A stretch of 8,480 bases of DNA from CBFHOS01 sp965657645. Its GTDB lineage: Bacteria > Pseudomonadota > Alphaproteobacteria > Puniceispirillales > Puniceispirillaceae. This document shows, one piece after another, positions 1-6,857 of the stretch. The notes beneath the pieces were generated by a model. That model had not been told where the DNA came from. It did not search any database and saw only the letters and a list, made by a program, of their open reading frames with translations. Location of the stretch: contig CBFHOS010000047.1 of the NCBI GenBank assembly GCA_965657645.1, positions 1 to 8,480 on the forward strand, in the 5' to 3' direction. Positions within the stretch are counted from its first letter, which is position 1, and each line of letters opens with the position of its first letter. A program made the translations under genes and the position numbers.

Positions 1-30
1 GTATCAGACCGCTATCAATGGAACGGCGAG

Positions 31-855
31 ATGACCGCCGAGATGAAATCCAGCTTTGAGTGTGACGGTTTTCTGATCATTGAAGACTTTTTTAGCGCTG
101 AGAGCTGTGATACCGCCAAAGCCCATGCAATCGCCCTTATGGATGGCCATGTTCCGAGTGACGAGCTGACGGTGTTTTCCGCGTCCGGACAATCGCATGC
201 AAAGGCCGATTATTTTCGCACTTCCGGTGATCAGATCCGGTTCTTCCTCGAAGAAGGCGCGGTTGATGATGACGGCAAACTAGCCGTACCAATGGCCCAA
301 GCGGTCAATAAAATCGGCCATAATCTGCATGATGATGATCCCGTCTTTAATTCTTTTTCCCGTGCCCCACAGATGCAAATCGTTGCCAAGGCGCTATTCA
401 ATGATCCGCGGTTGCTCCAGAGCATGTATATCTGCAAAAACGCCCATATTGGCGGCGAGGTGAATTGCCATCAGGATTCAACCTTTATCTATACAGAGCC
501 ACAAACCTGTATTGGTTTTTGGGTCGCACTAGAGGATGCAACGCCAGAGAATGGCTGTATGTGGGCCGAAAAGGGTGGGCACAAAGCCCCATTGCGCCAA
601 CGGTTCCATGATCAGGACGGCGCCCTTGCAATGACCCGCCTCGATGACACCGAATTTGGTGAGGCAGACACCGCCTTGAGCGCAAAGAAGGGGACATTGG
701 TTCTATTGCATGGGCGGGTTCCCCACTTATCCGGCCCGAATACATCGGCGAAAAGCCGCCATGCCTATGCGGTGCATATGATCGATGCCACCGCACATTA
801 TCCAACGGATAATTGGCTACAACGTGGGCCCGAACACCCTTTGCGCGGGTTCTAA
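31..855 (+). CDS. Phytanoyl-CoA dioxygenase (PhyH) family protein, PHYHD1-like
   Basis: Predicted Fe(II)/2-oxoglutarate-dependent oxygenase of 274 residues, probably cytoplasmic, with no signal peptide or membrane segment. The facial triad is visible as HQD (His147, Asp149) and a distal His232 in GRVPHLSGP; Arg243 in KSRHAYAVH fits the 2-oxoglutarate carboxylate ligand. The stretch around residues 147-177 (HQDSTFIYTEP, then VALEDATPENGC) and the C-terminal SRHAYAVHMIDA...NWLQRG closely resemble animal PHYHD1 as I remember it. That makes it nearer PHYHD1 than true phytanoyl-CoA hydroxylase. Substrate unknown. The N-terminus (FECDGFLIIEDFF) is typical of the family. ATG 31 is preceded by GGAA at 20-23, a reasonable ribosome site. 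However, the frame stays open to base 1, so a start to the left of the window is possible. It is separated from the his operon by 155 bases and shows no functional link to it. Family assignment is sure; function is not. Confidence 0.85.
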   Translation: MTAEMKSSFECDGFLIIEDFFSAESCDTAKAHAIALMDGHVPSDELTVFSASGQSHAKADYFRTSGDQIRFFLEEGAVDDDGKLAVPMAQAVNKIGHNLHDDDPVFNSFSRAPQMQIVAKALFNDPRLLQSMYICKNAHIGGEVNCHQDSTFIYTEPQTCIGFWVALEDATPENGCMWAEKGGHKAPLRQRFHDQDGALAMTRLDDTEFGEADTALSAKKGTLVLLHGRVPHLSGPNTSAKSRHAYAVHMIDATAHYPTDNWLQRGPEHPLRGF

Positions 856-883
856 CCCAATGTTCATAACTACCTACCTAATT

Positions 884-912
884 TTGCTAAATAACCAAAA
901 CAAACGTATCAA
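884..912 (+). promoter_or_regulatory. Weak candidate promoter upstream of yerC-his operon (distal)
   Basis: TTGCTA (884-889) and TATCAA (907-912) are separated by 17 bases and each match four of six sigma-70 consensus positions. The -10 box falls between the arms of the 889-924 inverted repeat. It is one of two competing candidates in this region and is supported by spacing and position only. Confidence 0.22.
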
Positions 913-924
913 ATCTGGTTATTT
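889..924. repeat. Inverted repeat, 9-bp arms, upstream of the YerC-his operon
   Basis: AAATAACCA at 889-897 is the exact reverse complement of TGGTTATTT at 916-924, with an 18-base spacer. It lies in the AT-rich region between the dioxygenase gene and the yerC-like gene, ending five bases before a TTGACG hexamer. No T-tract follows the right arm and the stem is AT-rich, so a rho-independent terminator is unlikely. A protein-binding site is a reasonable alternative, possibly for the regulator encoded just downstream. Chance cannot be excluded. Confidence 0.45.
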
Positions 925-928
925 GCGC

Positions 929-957
929 TTGACGGAAATGTTTTAGCGTATTAAACC
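929..957 (+). promoter_or_regulatory. Candidate promoter of the yerC-his operon (proximal)
   Basis: TTGACG (929-934) matches five of six -35 positions. At a 17-base spacing lies TAAACC (952-957), only three of six at -10. The -10 region is inside the short dyad at 944-961, the usual position for repression by occlusion. Transcription would start near 964, leaving a leader of about 45 bases before the ATG at 1011. No His-codon-rich leader peptide is seen. Confidence 0.35.
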
Positions 958-961
958 GCTA
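944..961. promoter_or_regulatory. Short dyad, candidate operator overlapping the -10 region
   Basis: TAGCG (944-948) and CGCTA (957-961) are perfect inverted arms around 8 bases, 18 bases in all. That is about the size of a TrpR-type operator. It overlaps the candidate -10 at 952-957 and precedes a TrpR-family gene. The arms are short, so a chance occurrence is quite possible. Confidence 0.3.
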
Positions 962-1010
962 GCACAATATTCAACCGTACCCATTTCACAACGGAACAAC
1001 ATAGCGGCCC

Positions 1011-1304
1011 ATGAAACGCGCCTCGATTGACAGCAAGCATGAGATTGATCTCTACGCGGCCATTCTTGAATTGGCTAGCGCGGAAGAAGCCAAAAGCTTT
1101 TTCAATGATCTTTGCACGCCAGCCGAACTTGAAGGTTTGGTTGATCGGTGGCGGGTGGCCCAGATGCTGGTGAAAAAGGTGCCTTATCGCAAGATCGCTG
1201 AAGAAACGAATATCAGCACAGCGACTATCGTGCGGGTGGCTAGGTTCTTAAACAATGGCAATGACGGCTACAAAACTATTATGCAGCGCCAAGGCAAGCT
1301 GTAA
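1011..1304 (+). CDS. YerC/YecD-family TrpR-like transcriptional regulator
   Basis: A 97-residue all-helical DNA-binding protein of the Trp-repressor superfamily, YerC/YecD branch. The family pattern is clear: an N-terminal helix (LYAAILELASAEEAKSFF, 14-31), the FFNDLCTPAELEGLVDRW segment (30-47), then a helix-turn-helix at about 58-80 (PYRKIAEETNISTATIVRV) and the typical NNGNDGYK tail. Length is normal for the family. It is the first gene of the histidine operon, 12 bases before hisG, and almost certainly cotranscribed. From memory, members of this family have been predicted by comparative genomics to control histidine genes (HisR). The position makes a local, histidine-responsive repressor the best guess, but the ligand cannot be read from the sequence. 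The ribosome site before ATG 1011 is weak. The start is chosen by N-terminal similarity to the family. Confidence 0.85.
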   Translation: MKRASIDSKHEIDLYAAILELASAEEAKSFFNDLCTPAELEGLVDRWRVAQMLVKKVPYRKIAEETNISTATIVRVARFLNNGNDGYKTIMQRQGKL

Positions 1305-1316
1305 GAGGAATAAACG

Positions 1317-2237
1317 ATGAGCATTTCAGAATTGAATAAGAACCCAGCAAAGGGTGATGGTCGTCTTAAAATAGCCATCCAGAAATCAGGACGGCTTTCT
1401 GAGCTATCTCTGGGCTTGCTGGAGAAGGCAGGGATCTCGCTATTGAAGAGCCGCGATCAACTGCTTTGCCGCGCCCATAATTTCCCGCTTGATGTGTTTC
1501 TGGTGCGTGATGATGACATTCCGGCCTTTTTGGCAACTGATGTCTGTCAGATTGGCATTTTGGGACAGAACGCCTTACTCGAGAAACAGGCGTTGGACCC
1601 CACCGCCTATGCTGATCTAAGTGAGGTTGTCGCGCTTGGTCATGGCCGTTGCCGGCTCTCCATCGCGGTGCCTGCTGGTATGGATTATCAAGGCATTGCC
1701 TCGCTTGAGGGCAAATCAATCGCAACATCCTATAAAGGTTTGCTGGCTAAGCATTTGAGCGAAAACGGCGTTAATGCGAACATTGTAACCATGGAAGGCG
1801 CCGTCGAGGTTGCCCCGCGCACGCATCTTGCTGATGCTATTTGTGATCTGGTATCTACCGGAAACACTCTGGTGTCCAACGGATTGCAGGAACAGGACAT
1901 CATCCTAGAATCCCAAGCTGTTTTGGTTAAGAACCAGTTGCAAGACCCTGAATTAAAAGTGGTTTATGACAAGCTTGTTTCGCGAATTGAGGCCGTATTG
2001 CTGGCGGAGAATAGCCGCTATATCATGCTGAATTCACCGATTACCGCGCTTAATGCAATCAAGGCTGTATTGCCCGGATCGCAATCACCAACAGTAATGC
2101 CACTGCAAGGCCGCGATGACATGGTCGCTGTTCACGCTGTTTGTAATGAACAGGTGTTCTGGTCGACGATGGAGGCACTAAAGGAAAATGGGGCCAATTC
2201 TATTTTGGTAGTCCCAATCGAGAAAATGCTGGATTAA
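1317..2237 (+). CDS. hisG: ATP phosphoribosyltransferase, long form (HisG)
   Basis: Catalyses the first step of histidine synthesis, joining ATP and PRPP to give phosphoribosyl-ATP, in the cytoplasm. The 306 residues match the long, self-sufficient HisG (E. coli has 299). The catalytic part spans about 17-230, with KIAIQKSGRLSE (18-29), VRDDDIP (63-69) and the PRPP-binding loop DAICDLVSTGNTL (173-185). A C-terminal ACT-like regulatory domain covers about 232-305 (SRYIMLNSP, PTVMPL, ending ILVVPIEKM). That domain binds histidine for feedback inhibition, so no HisZ partner is expected. GAGG at 1305-1308, eight bases before the ATG, overlaps the end of the yerC-like gene's neighbourhood and supports this start. 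The first 15 residues or so are an extension before the conserved core. Long-form HisG is typical of Gammaproteobacteria and Bacteroidetes, whereas many alphaproteobacteria use the short form with HisZ. Confidence 0.96.
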   Translation: MSISELNKNPAKGDGRLKIAIQKSGRLSELSLGLLEKAGISLLKSRDQLLCRAHNFPLDVFLVRDDDIPAFLATDVCQIGILGQNALLEKQALDPTAYADLSEVVALGHGRCRLSIAVPAGMDYQGIASLEGKSIATSYKGLLAKHLSENGVNANIVTMEGAVEVAPRTHLADAICDLVSTGNTLVSNGLQEQDIILESQAVLVKNQLQDPELKVVYDKLVSRIEAVLLAENSRYIMLNSPITALNAIKAVLPGSQSPTVMPLQGRDDMVAVHAVCNEQVFWSTMEALKENGANSILVVPIEKMLD

Positions 2238-2271
2238 AGGCTGGTTTAACGCCCTTTTTAGGAATCACCCG

Positions 2272-3942
2272 ATGGCTGATATAATTGCACCTACCCCGAT
2301 GGCGCCGCGCGCCCGCCCCGAAATCATTGCGATGAAGGGTTATGCCTCGGCGCGCTCACTCACGACGGTTGACGCCTCGACCATATATCTGGATGCCAAT
2401 GAATGTGCATTCGAGCCTTTTGTCGGGGCCAAGAATCTGTCTCGCTATCCGGCCCAGCAACCAGGGGATCTGGTCACGGCATTATGCCAATGGCTCGATG
2501 TATCCTCGCGGAATTTGACGATTGGACGCGGCGCTGACGAGGCGATTGATTGCCTGCTGCGGGCCTTTTGTATTCCCGCAACCGACAATATCATCATTTG
2601 CCCGCCGACATTTGCGATGTATGCCCAATCTGCCATGCTACAGGGCGTAGAAACGCGCACAGCGCCGCTTGGTGACGGTTTTGCACTTGATAACGATGCT
2701 ATCATTGCCGCCGCTGATGAGGCCACAAAGCTGGTTTTTGTGTGTTCGCCAAACAATCCAACCGCCAACATCATGGATGCCGATGCGATAGCCCGTCTTT
2801 GCATGCATTTCGATGGCAAGGCGCTCGTCGTTGTTGACGAGACCTATATCGAGTTTTCAAACCAAGATTCGGCCATTTCAAAGCTTGATGATTTCGCCAA
2901 TCTTGTGGTGCTACGGACATTGTCAAAATCGCATGCCGCCGCCGGCCTTAGATGCGGCGTTGCCGTTGCCAGAGCAGATGTAACCGAGCTTATGCAAAAG
3001 GTGCTAGCGCCATATCCTGTACCACAGCTCGTTGTGGCTGCGGCGCTTGCCATCATGACGCCCAAGAACCAGCAAAAACTGGCGCAAAAGCGGGATGAGA
3101 TGATCGCCCGCCGCAAAGACTTTGCCGCACAGATAGCGAAAGTTGATGATGTTGTCGCCATTCTGCCATCGGACGCCAATTTCCTGTTGGTACAGGTGAA
3201 AGACGCCGCGGTTTTGTGTGAACGGGCCAAGGCGGCGGGTATTATTCTTCGCAACCAATCGCACCAGCCGGGTCTAGGCGAGGCGGTGCGTATATCAATC
3301 GGTAGCGAGAGCGAAATGACCAAGCTAGCGGCGGTTATGCGAGGCGAGACTATCGCCGCACCGCGGGATCAGCGCATCGGTTCGGTTGTGCGCAAGACCA
3401 ATGAAACAGCCATCGCGGTAAAGGTTAATTTGGATGCGGTCAGGCCGATCTCGATCAATACTGGCGTTGGTTTCTATGACCATATGCTGGATCAAATCGC
3501 CAAACATGCTGGCTTTTCAATGGAATTGGAATGTGAGGGCGATCTGCATATTGACCCGCACCACACGATCGAGGATAGCGCCATAGCCTTGGGTCAGGCC
3601 CTGCGTGAGGCACTTGGCGACAAGCGCGGCATTGGCCGTTATGGCTTTTGTCTGCCGATGGACGAGGCACAGGTGAATGTAGCGCTCGATCTTAGCGGTC
3701 GCTTTTATCTCGATTTTAAGGCGGATTTCCCCGAACCCTTTGTTGGCGATTTGCCGAGCGATATGATCCATCATATTTTCTATTCGCTGGCCGAACATTT
3801 GCAGGCCAATTTGCATATCGAAGTGACTGGTGAGAACACCCACCACATGGTTGAAGCGTGTTTCAAAGGGTTTGCGCGGGCTTTGCGGCAATCAATCCGG
3901 CGTGATGGCAATGAAATGCCAAGCACAAAAGGTATGCTCTAA
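2272..3942 (+). CDS. hisC-hisB: HisC-HisB fusion: histidinol-phosphate aminotransferase / imidazoleglycerol-phosphate dehydratase
   Basis: One 556-residue chain carrying two non-adjacent activities. Residues ~14-358 are a fold-type I PLP aminotransferase like E. coli HisC: YLDANE (39-44), GRGADE (85-90), CSPNNPT (158-164), VVDETYIEF (187-195), PLP lysine 219 in TLSKSHAAAGLRCG, and substrate arginine 340 in AVRISIG. It converts imidazole-acetol phosphate to histidinol phosphate. Residues ~368-556 are a complete dehydratase domain with DHMLDQIAKH (402-411) and two HHxxE manganese motifs (430-434 and 524-528), ending in the usual PSTKGML. It makes imidazole-acetol phosphate, the substrate of the first domain. 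The linker is only about ten residues. No stop or frameshift separates the halves. The histidinol-phosphatase domain found before the dehydratase in E. coli HisB is absent. AGGA (2260-2263) supports the start. An alanine replaces the usual glycine after CSPNNPT. Confidence 0.95.
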   Translation: MADIIAPTPMAPRARPEIIAMKGYASARSLTTVDASTIYLDANECAFEPFVGAKNLSRYPAQQPGDLVTALCQWLDVSSRNLTIGRGADEAIDCLLRAFCIPATDNIIICPPTFAMYAQSAMLQGVETRTAPLGDGFALDNDAIIAAADEATKLVFVCSPNNPTANIMDADAIARLCMHFDGKALVVVDETYIEFSNQDSAISKLDDFANLVVLRTLSKSHAAAGLRCGVAVARADVTELMQKVLAPYPVPQLVVAAALAIMTPKNQQKLAQKRDEMIARRKDFAAQIAKVDDVVAILPSDANFLLVQVKDAAVLCERAKAAGIILRNQSHQPGLGEAVRISIGSESEMTKLAAVMRGETIAAPRDQRIGSVVRKTNETAIAVKVNLDAVRPISINTGVGFYDHMLDQIAKHAGFSMELECEGDLHIDPHHTIEDSAIALGQALREALGDKRGIGRYGFCLPMDEAQVNVALDLSGRFYLDFKADFPEPFVGDLPSDMIHHIFYSLAEHLQANLHIEVTGENTHHMVEACFKGFARALRQSIRRDGNEMPSTKGML

Positions 3943-3982
3943 GGGTAATATCTAGCGGCGTTTGACGATAGGAATAAGGTAT

Positions 3983-4579
3983 ATGATAGCCATTATTGAT
4001 AGCGGCGGCGCGAATATTGCGTCTGTTCAATTTGCCCTAGAACGCCGCGGTGCAAAGGGTGTTTTGACCGCTGACGCGAAGGTGATAAATGCCGCCGACA
4101 AGGTGATCTTGCCCGGTGTAGGCGCCGCCGATGTTGCGATGAGGCAATTGCGCGAAAAGGGGCTGATTGACTGTATTCGCGCTTTGAAACAGCCGGTTTT
4201 AGGCGTTTGCCTTGGCATGCAGCTATTGTTCGAGCATTCGGAGGAAGAGGATACCGCGCTATTGGGTGTCGTTCCGGGCAAGGTTGCTGCATTTCCCGCG
4301 GGCAGGGGCTTAACCGTGCCGCATATGGGCTGGAACAGGCTATTGCCGATCGACAAAACCAATAGCCACCCGCTGTTGCACAATGTTGCGCCGGGGTCCC
4401 ATGTCTATTTTGTGCATTCCTATTTTGCACCACTTTCGGGTGACACTATCGCCGGATGCGATTACGGACTTGGCTTTACCGCAATGGTGGCCAGCGGCAA
4501 TTTCATGGGATGCCAATTCCACCCAGAAAAATCAGGGCCGGTTGGGGCACAAATCTTGAATAATTTTCTGTTACTCTAG
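3983..4579 (+). CDS. hisH: Imidazole glycerol phosphate synthase, glutaminase subunit (HisH)
   Basis: Class I glutamine amidotransferase of 198 residues that releases ammonia from glutamine and channels it to HisF. The triad is complete: Cys76 in GVCLGMQLL, and His180 and Glu182 in CQFHPEKSG. The oxyanion segment PGVG (44-47) and the HisH signature PHMGWNR (113-119) are present. ATG 3983 is preferred because the product then begins MIAIIDSGGAN, matching the family N-terminus, and AGGA (3970-3973) lies nine bases upstream. A TTG at 3962 in the same frame would add seven unconserved residues. It lies 40 bases after the hisC-hisB gene and upstream of hisA and hisF. Sequence and length are close to E. 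coli HisH (196 residues). Confidence 0.95.
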   Translation: MIAIIDSGGANIASVQFALERRGAKGVLTADAKVINAADKVILPGVGAADVAMRQLREKGLIDCIRALKQPVLGVCLGMQLLFEHSEEEDTALLGVVPGKVAAFPAGRGLTVPHMGWNRLLPIDKTNSHPLLHNVAPGSHVYFVHSYFAPLSGDTIAGCDYGLGFTAMVASGNFMGCQFHPEKSGPVGAQILNNFLLL

Positions 4580-4621
4580 GCAAAAGCACAGCGTGATGAT
4601 TAAGAAGAGGCACAAATCGAA

Positions 4622-5365
4622 ATGGTAATTTATCCGGCAATTGATTTGATTAATGGCGAAGTCGTGCGGTTGCATAAGGGTGATTTCGCCCAGCAGACCA
4701 CCTATGGCAGTGACCCAGTTTCCGTTGCGCAATCCTACGCCGATGCGGGCGCCACTTGGTTGCATCTGGTTGATCTGGATGGCGCAAAGAACCCGGAAAA
4801 CCGACAAATAGCGTTGATTGCAGAGATCATCTCGAAAACCGGCCTAAAGGTCCAAACCGGCGGCGGCATTCGCTCTATCGATGATGTTGCCGCACTTGTT
4901 GATGCTGGTGCTAGCCGGGCGGTAGTCGGGTCGCTTGCTGTACGCGACCAGGCCACCATGCTTACCATGTTTGATCGCTTTGGCGGTGAGGCACTCTGTC
5001 TCGCGGCTGATGTGATTGCGGTTAATGGAATCTACAACATCGCGGTTTCTGGCTGGCAGGAACCTAGTGACATGTCGCTTGATGATTTTCTTAGCGGCTA
5101 TTTAGAGGCTGGCCTGCGTCATGCTCTATGCACGGATATTGCGCGCGATGGCACTATGACCGGCTGTAACCGCGAATTGTACGCGGCCGTGAACAATTCA
5201 TTCCCGCAATTACGCCTGCAAGCGTCCGGCGGCGTGTCCAAACTTGATGATCTTCGCGATCTACCTTGTGACGGGGTGATTATCGGCAAAGCATTGTATG
5301 AAGGCGTGTTTAGCGTGGCTGACGCGCTTGCAATCGGCAAGCAAGCCGCAGGGGAGGCACGCTAA
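4622..5365 (+). CDS. hisA: ProFAR isomerase (HisA)
   Basis: 1-(5-phosphoribosyl)-5-[(5-phosphoribosylamino)methylideneamino]imidazole-4-carboxamide isomerase, an Amadori rearrangement enzyme with a (beta/alpha)8 barrel of 247 residues. The catalytic aspartates are visible: Asp8 in YPAIDL and Asp172 in CTDIARDGTMTG. The two phosphate-binding halves are QTGGGIRS (78-85) and ASGGV...GVIIGKALYEG (201-228). The start is set by a GAAGAGG ribosome site (4604-4610) and by the family N-terminus. The stop codon TAA overlaps the hisF ATG by one base, which suggests translational coupling. A 42-base gap separates it from hisH, and no internal promoter is evident there. Residues such as AVSGWQE and DLDGAKNP match the E. 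coli type. Confidence 0.95.
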   Translation: MVIYPAIDLINGEVVRLHKGDFAQQTTYGSDPVSVAQSYADAGATWLHLVDLDGAKNPENRQIALIAEIISKTGLKVQTGGGIRSIDDVAALVDAGASRAVVGSLAVRDQATMLTMFDRFGGEALCLAADVIAVNGIYNIAVSGWQEPSDMSLDDFLSGYLEAGLRHALCTDIARDGTMTGCNRELYAAVNNSFPQLRLQASGGVSKLDDLRDLPCDGVIIGKALYEGVFSVADALAIGKQAAGEAR

Positions 5366-6147
5366 TGCTAACGAAACGGATTATCGCCTGTCTTGACGTC
5401 AAGGATGGCCGTGTCGTCAAAGGCGTCCAATTCCGCAATCACCGCGATATGGGCGACATTCTAGAGCTATCACAGCGTTACGCCGATGAGGGTGTTGATG
5501 AGCTGGTATTCTATGACATTACTGCTAGTAGTGACGGCCGTGTTGTCGACAAAAGCTGGGTCAATGCCGTGGCGCGGCGGATTGATATTCCGTTTTGCGT
5601 TGCCGGTGGTATCCGTTCTGTTGCCGATGCCAAGATAATCTTGAATGACGGCGCCGATAAAATTTCAGTGAATTCACCAGCCCTTGAACGGCCAGAATTC
5701 ATCACTGAACTAGCGGCGGCATTTGGTACACAATGTGTTGTTGTTGGGATTGATAGCCGTGTAGAGAAATCTGATGATGGATCTGATATTTATCAAGTTT
5801 ATCAATATACTGGCGATGAAACCAAAACCATTGCATCAAAGCGGAACACGATGGAATGGGCGATCGAGGCACAGCGTCTTGGCGCCGGTGAAATTGTCCT
5901 CAATTGTATGAATAATGATGGTGTGAAATCTGGCTATGATTTGACCCAACTTACATTGCTACGCGATGCGGTGACCATTCCGGTTATTGCCTCTGGTGGG
6001 GCTGGCGATTACCAGCATTTTGCCGATTTGTTCGAGAAAACAGCGATCGATGGCGGTCTTGCTGCATCGGTTTTCCACAGTGGACAAATTCCCATTCCGG
6101 ATTTGAAATCATATCTTCGCGAGCGCAACATCGAGGTTAGGCTTTAA
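5365..6147 (+). CDS. hisF: Imidazole glycerol phosphate synthase, cyclase subunit (HisF)
   Basis: A (beta/alpha)8-barrel cyclase of 260 residues. With ammonia from HisH it converts PRFAR to imidazole glycerol phosphate and AICAR, the latter feeding purine synthesis. Conserved parts include IIACLDVKDGRVVKGVQFRN (6-25, catalytic Asp11), YDITASSDGRVVDKSW, CVAGGIRS, GADKISVNSPAL, VVVGID (catalytic Asp region) and IASGGAG. The proline usually found before CLDV is alanine here. The GVQFRNH and ELVFYDITASSDGRVVDKSWV stretches are of the gammaproteobacterial/Bacteroidetes kind, not the alphaproteobacterial one as I remember it. It overlaps hisA by one base, with GGGGAGG (5351-5357) as ribosome site inside the end of hisA. 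Confidence 0.96.
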   Translation: MLTKRIIACLDVKDGRVVKGVQFRNHRDMGDILELSQRYADEGVDELVFYDITASSDGRVVDKSWVNAVARRIDIPFCVAGGIRSVADAKIILNDGADKISVNSPALERPEFITELAAAFGTQCVVVGIDSRVEKSDDGSDIYQVYQYTGDETKTIASKRNTMEWAIEAQRLGAGEIVLNCMNNDGVKSGYDLTQLTLLRDAVTIPVIASGGAGDYQHFADLFEKTAIDGGLAASVFHSGQIPIPDLKSYLRERNIEVRL

Positions 6148-6149
6148 TC

Positions 6150-6794
6150 ATGACAGAACAAGCGCAACGGCTTGCCGAAATCACCGCTATCGCCAAAAAG
6201 GCCGATTGGGCCAAGGGTGACGGTTTATTGCCAGTGATCATCCAGCATGATGTTACCGGCCAGATTCTGATGCTCGGCTATATGAATGACGCGGCTCTGA
6301 TGCATACTGGCGAGAGTGGAAAAGTTACCTTTTTCAGCCGGTCAAAACAGCGGCTATGGACCAAAGGTGAGAGTTCCAGCAATTTTCTGAACCTCGTTAA
6401 CGCTAGCATCGATTGCGATAATGACACCATTCTGATTACAGCTATTCCCGATGGGCCAACGTGCCACACCGGCAGTTTTTCATGCTTTGGTGATGAGGAT
6501 CCAGCAAATGGCACCTTCCTCGATCAATTGTCAGACATTATCGCCGCCCGCCATAGCGCTATGCCAAAGGATAGTTATACAACTAGCCTGTTTGCGGCTG
6601 GCAAAGCGCGCATAGCCCAAAAGGTCGGCGAAGAGGGGGTCGAGCTGGCACTTGCCAGAATGAAGGATGACAAAGAAGAAATGGCAAATGAAGCCGCCGA
6701 TCTTCTATTCCATATGATGGTATTGCTACAAGATGCAGGCCTAGGCCTTGGCGACGCTATCGCCATATTAAAGGCGCGCCACGACAAAGCGTGA
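6150..6794 (+). CDS. hisIE: Bifunctional phosphoribosyl-AMP cyclohydrolase / phosphoribosyl-ATP pyrophosphatase (HisIE)
   Basis: A 214-residue fusion that performs steps two and three of histidine synthesis. The N-terminal HisI domain (~1-115) holds the metal site: DCDND (88-92) with zinc cysteines 89, 105 and 112 (DGPTCHTGSFSC). The C-terminal HisE domain (~122-210) has the KVGEEGVELA motif (158-167) and NEAADLLFH (180-188), whose acidic residues bind magnesium. It begins two bases after the hisF stop and is the last gene of the operon. Fused HisIE is usual in Gammaproteobacteria and Bacteroidetes; most alphaproteobacteria keep the two separate. The last 24 bases or so, including the stop, are duplicated directly downstream without a stop in the second copy, so the present C-terminus may have been reshaped. 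Confidence 0.95.
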   Translation: MTEQAQRLAEITAIAKKADWAKGDGLLPVIIQHDVTGQILMLGYMNDAALMHTGESGKVTFFSRSKQRLWTKGESSSNFLNLVNASIDCDNDTILITAIPDGPTCHTGSFSCFGDEDPANGTFLDQLSDIIAARHSAMPKDSYTTSLFAAGKARIAQKVGEEGVELALARMKDDKEEMANEAADLLFHMMVLLQDAGLGLGDAIAILKARHDKA

Positions 6795-6823
6795 ATACGC
6801 GCCGCGCCAAAGCGCGAATACGC
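6777..6823. repeat. Tandem duplication of the hisIE 3' end
   Basis: Two direct copies of a 24-base unit, at 6777-6800 and 6800-6823, are offset by 23 bases and agree at 21 of 24 positions. The core is CAAAGCG(T/C)GAATACGC. The first copy contains the hisIE stop TGA; in the second the same position reads CGA. This looks like a local slippage duplication. Confidence 0.7.
6803..6816 (+). terminator. Short GC hairpin after hisIE, possible terminator
   Basis: CGCGC (6803-6807), loop CAAA, GCGCG (6812-6816) form a five-pair all-GC hairpin just after the operon's last stop codon. No T-run follows, so it is not a classic intrinsic terminator. It could stabilise the 3' end of the his mRNA or be a by-product of the tandem repeat. 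The downstream gene has its own promoter, which agrees with the operon ending here. Confidence 0.3.
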
Positions 6824-6857
6824 CATCAAGCAAGATCGTTCTTGAATAAAGAGGGGT

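Noticed and set aside
485..805. Minus-strand 106-codon reading frame within the dioxygenase gene, and similar antisense frames in every his gene
   Set aside because: They lie wholly inside strongly conserved genes on the other strand and their products resemble nothing I recognise.
847..858. GGGTT/AACCC hairpin at the dioxygenase stop codon as a terminator
   Set aside because: Only four or five pairs with a minimal loop and no T-run.
856..1010. Histidine attenuator leader peptide as in E. coli hisL
   Set aside because: No small reading frame with a run of His codons and no terminator/antiterminator hairpins.
3962..3982. TTG at 3962 as hisH start
   Set aside because: The seven added residues do not match the family; ATG 3983 gives the standard N-terminus with a suitably placed AGGA.
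3962..3987. Internal promoter before hisH (TTGACG and TATGAT)
   Set aside because: The spacer is only 14 bases and the -10 overlaps the hisH start codon.
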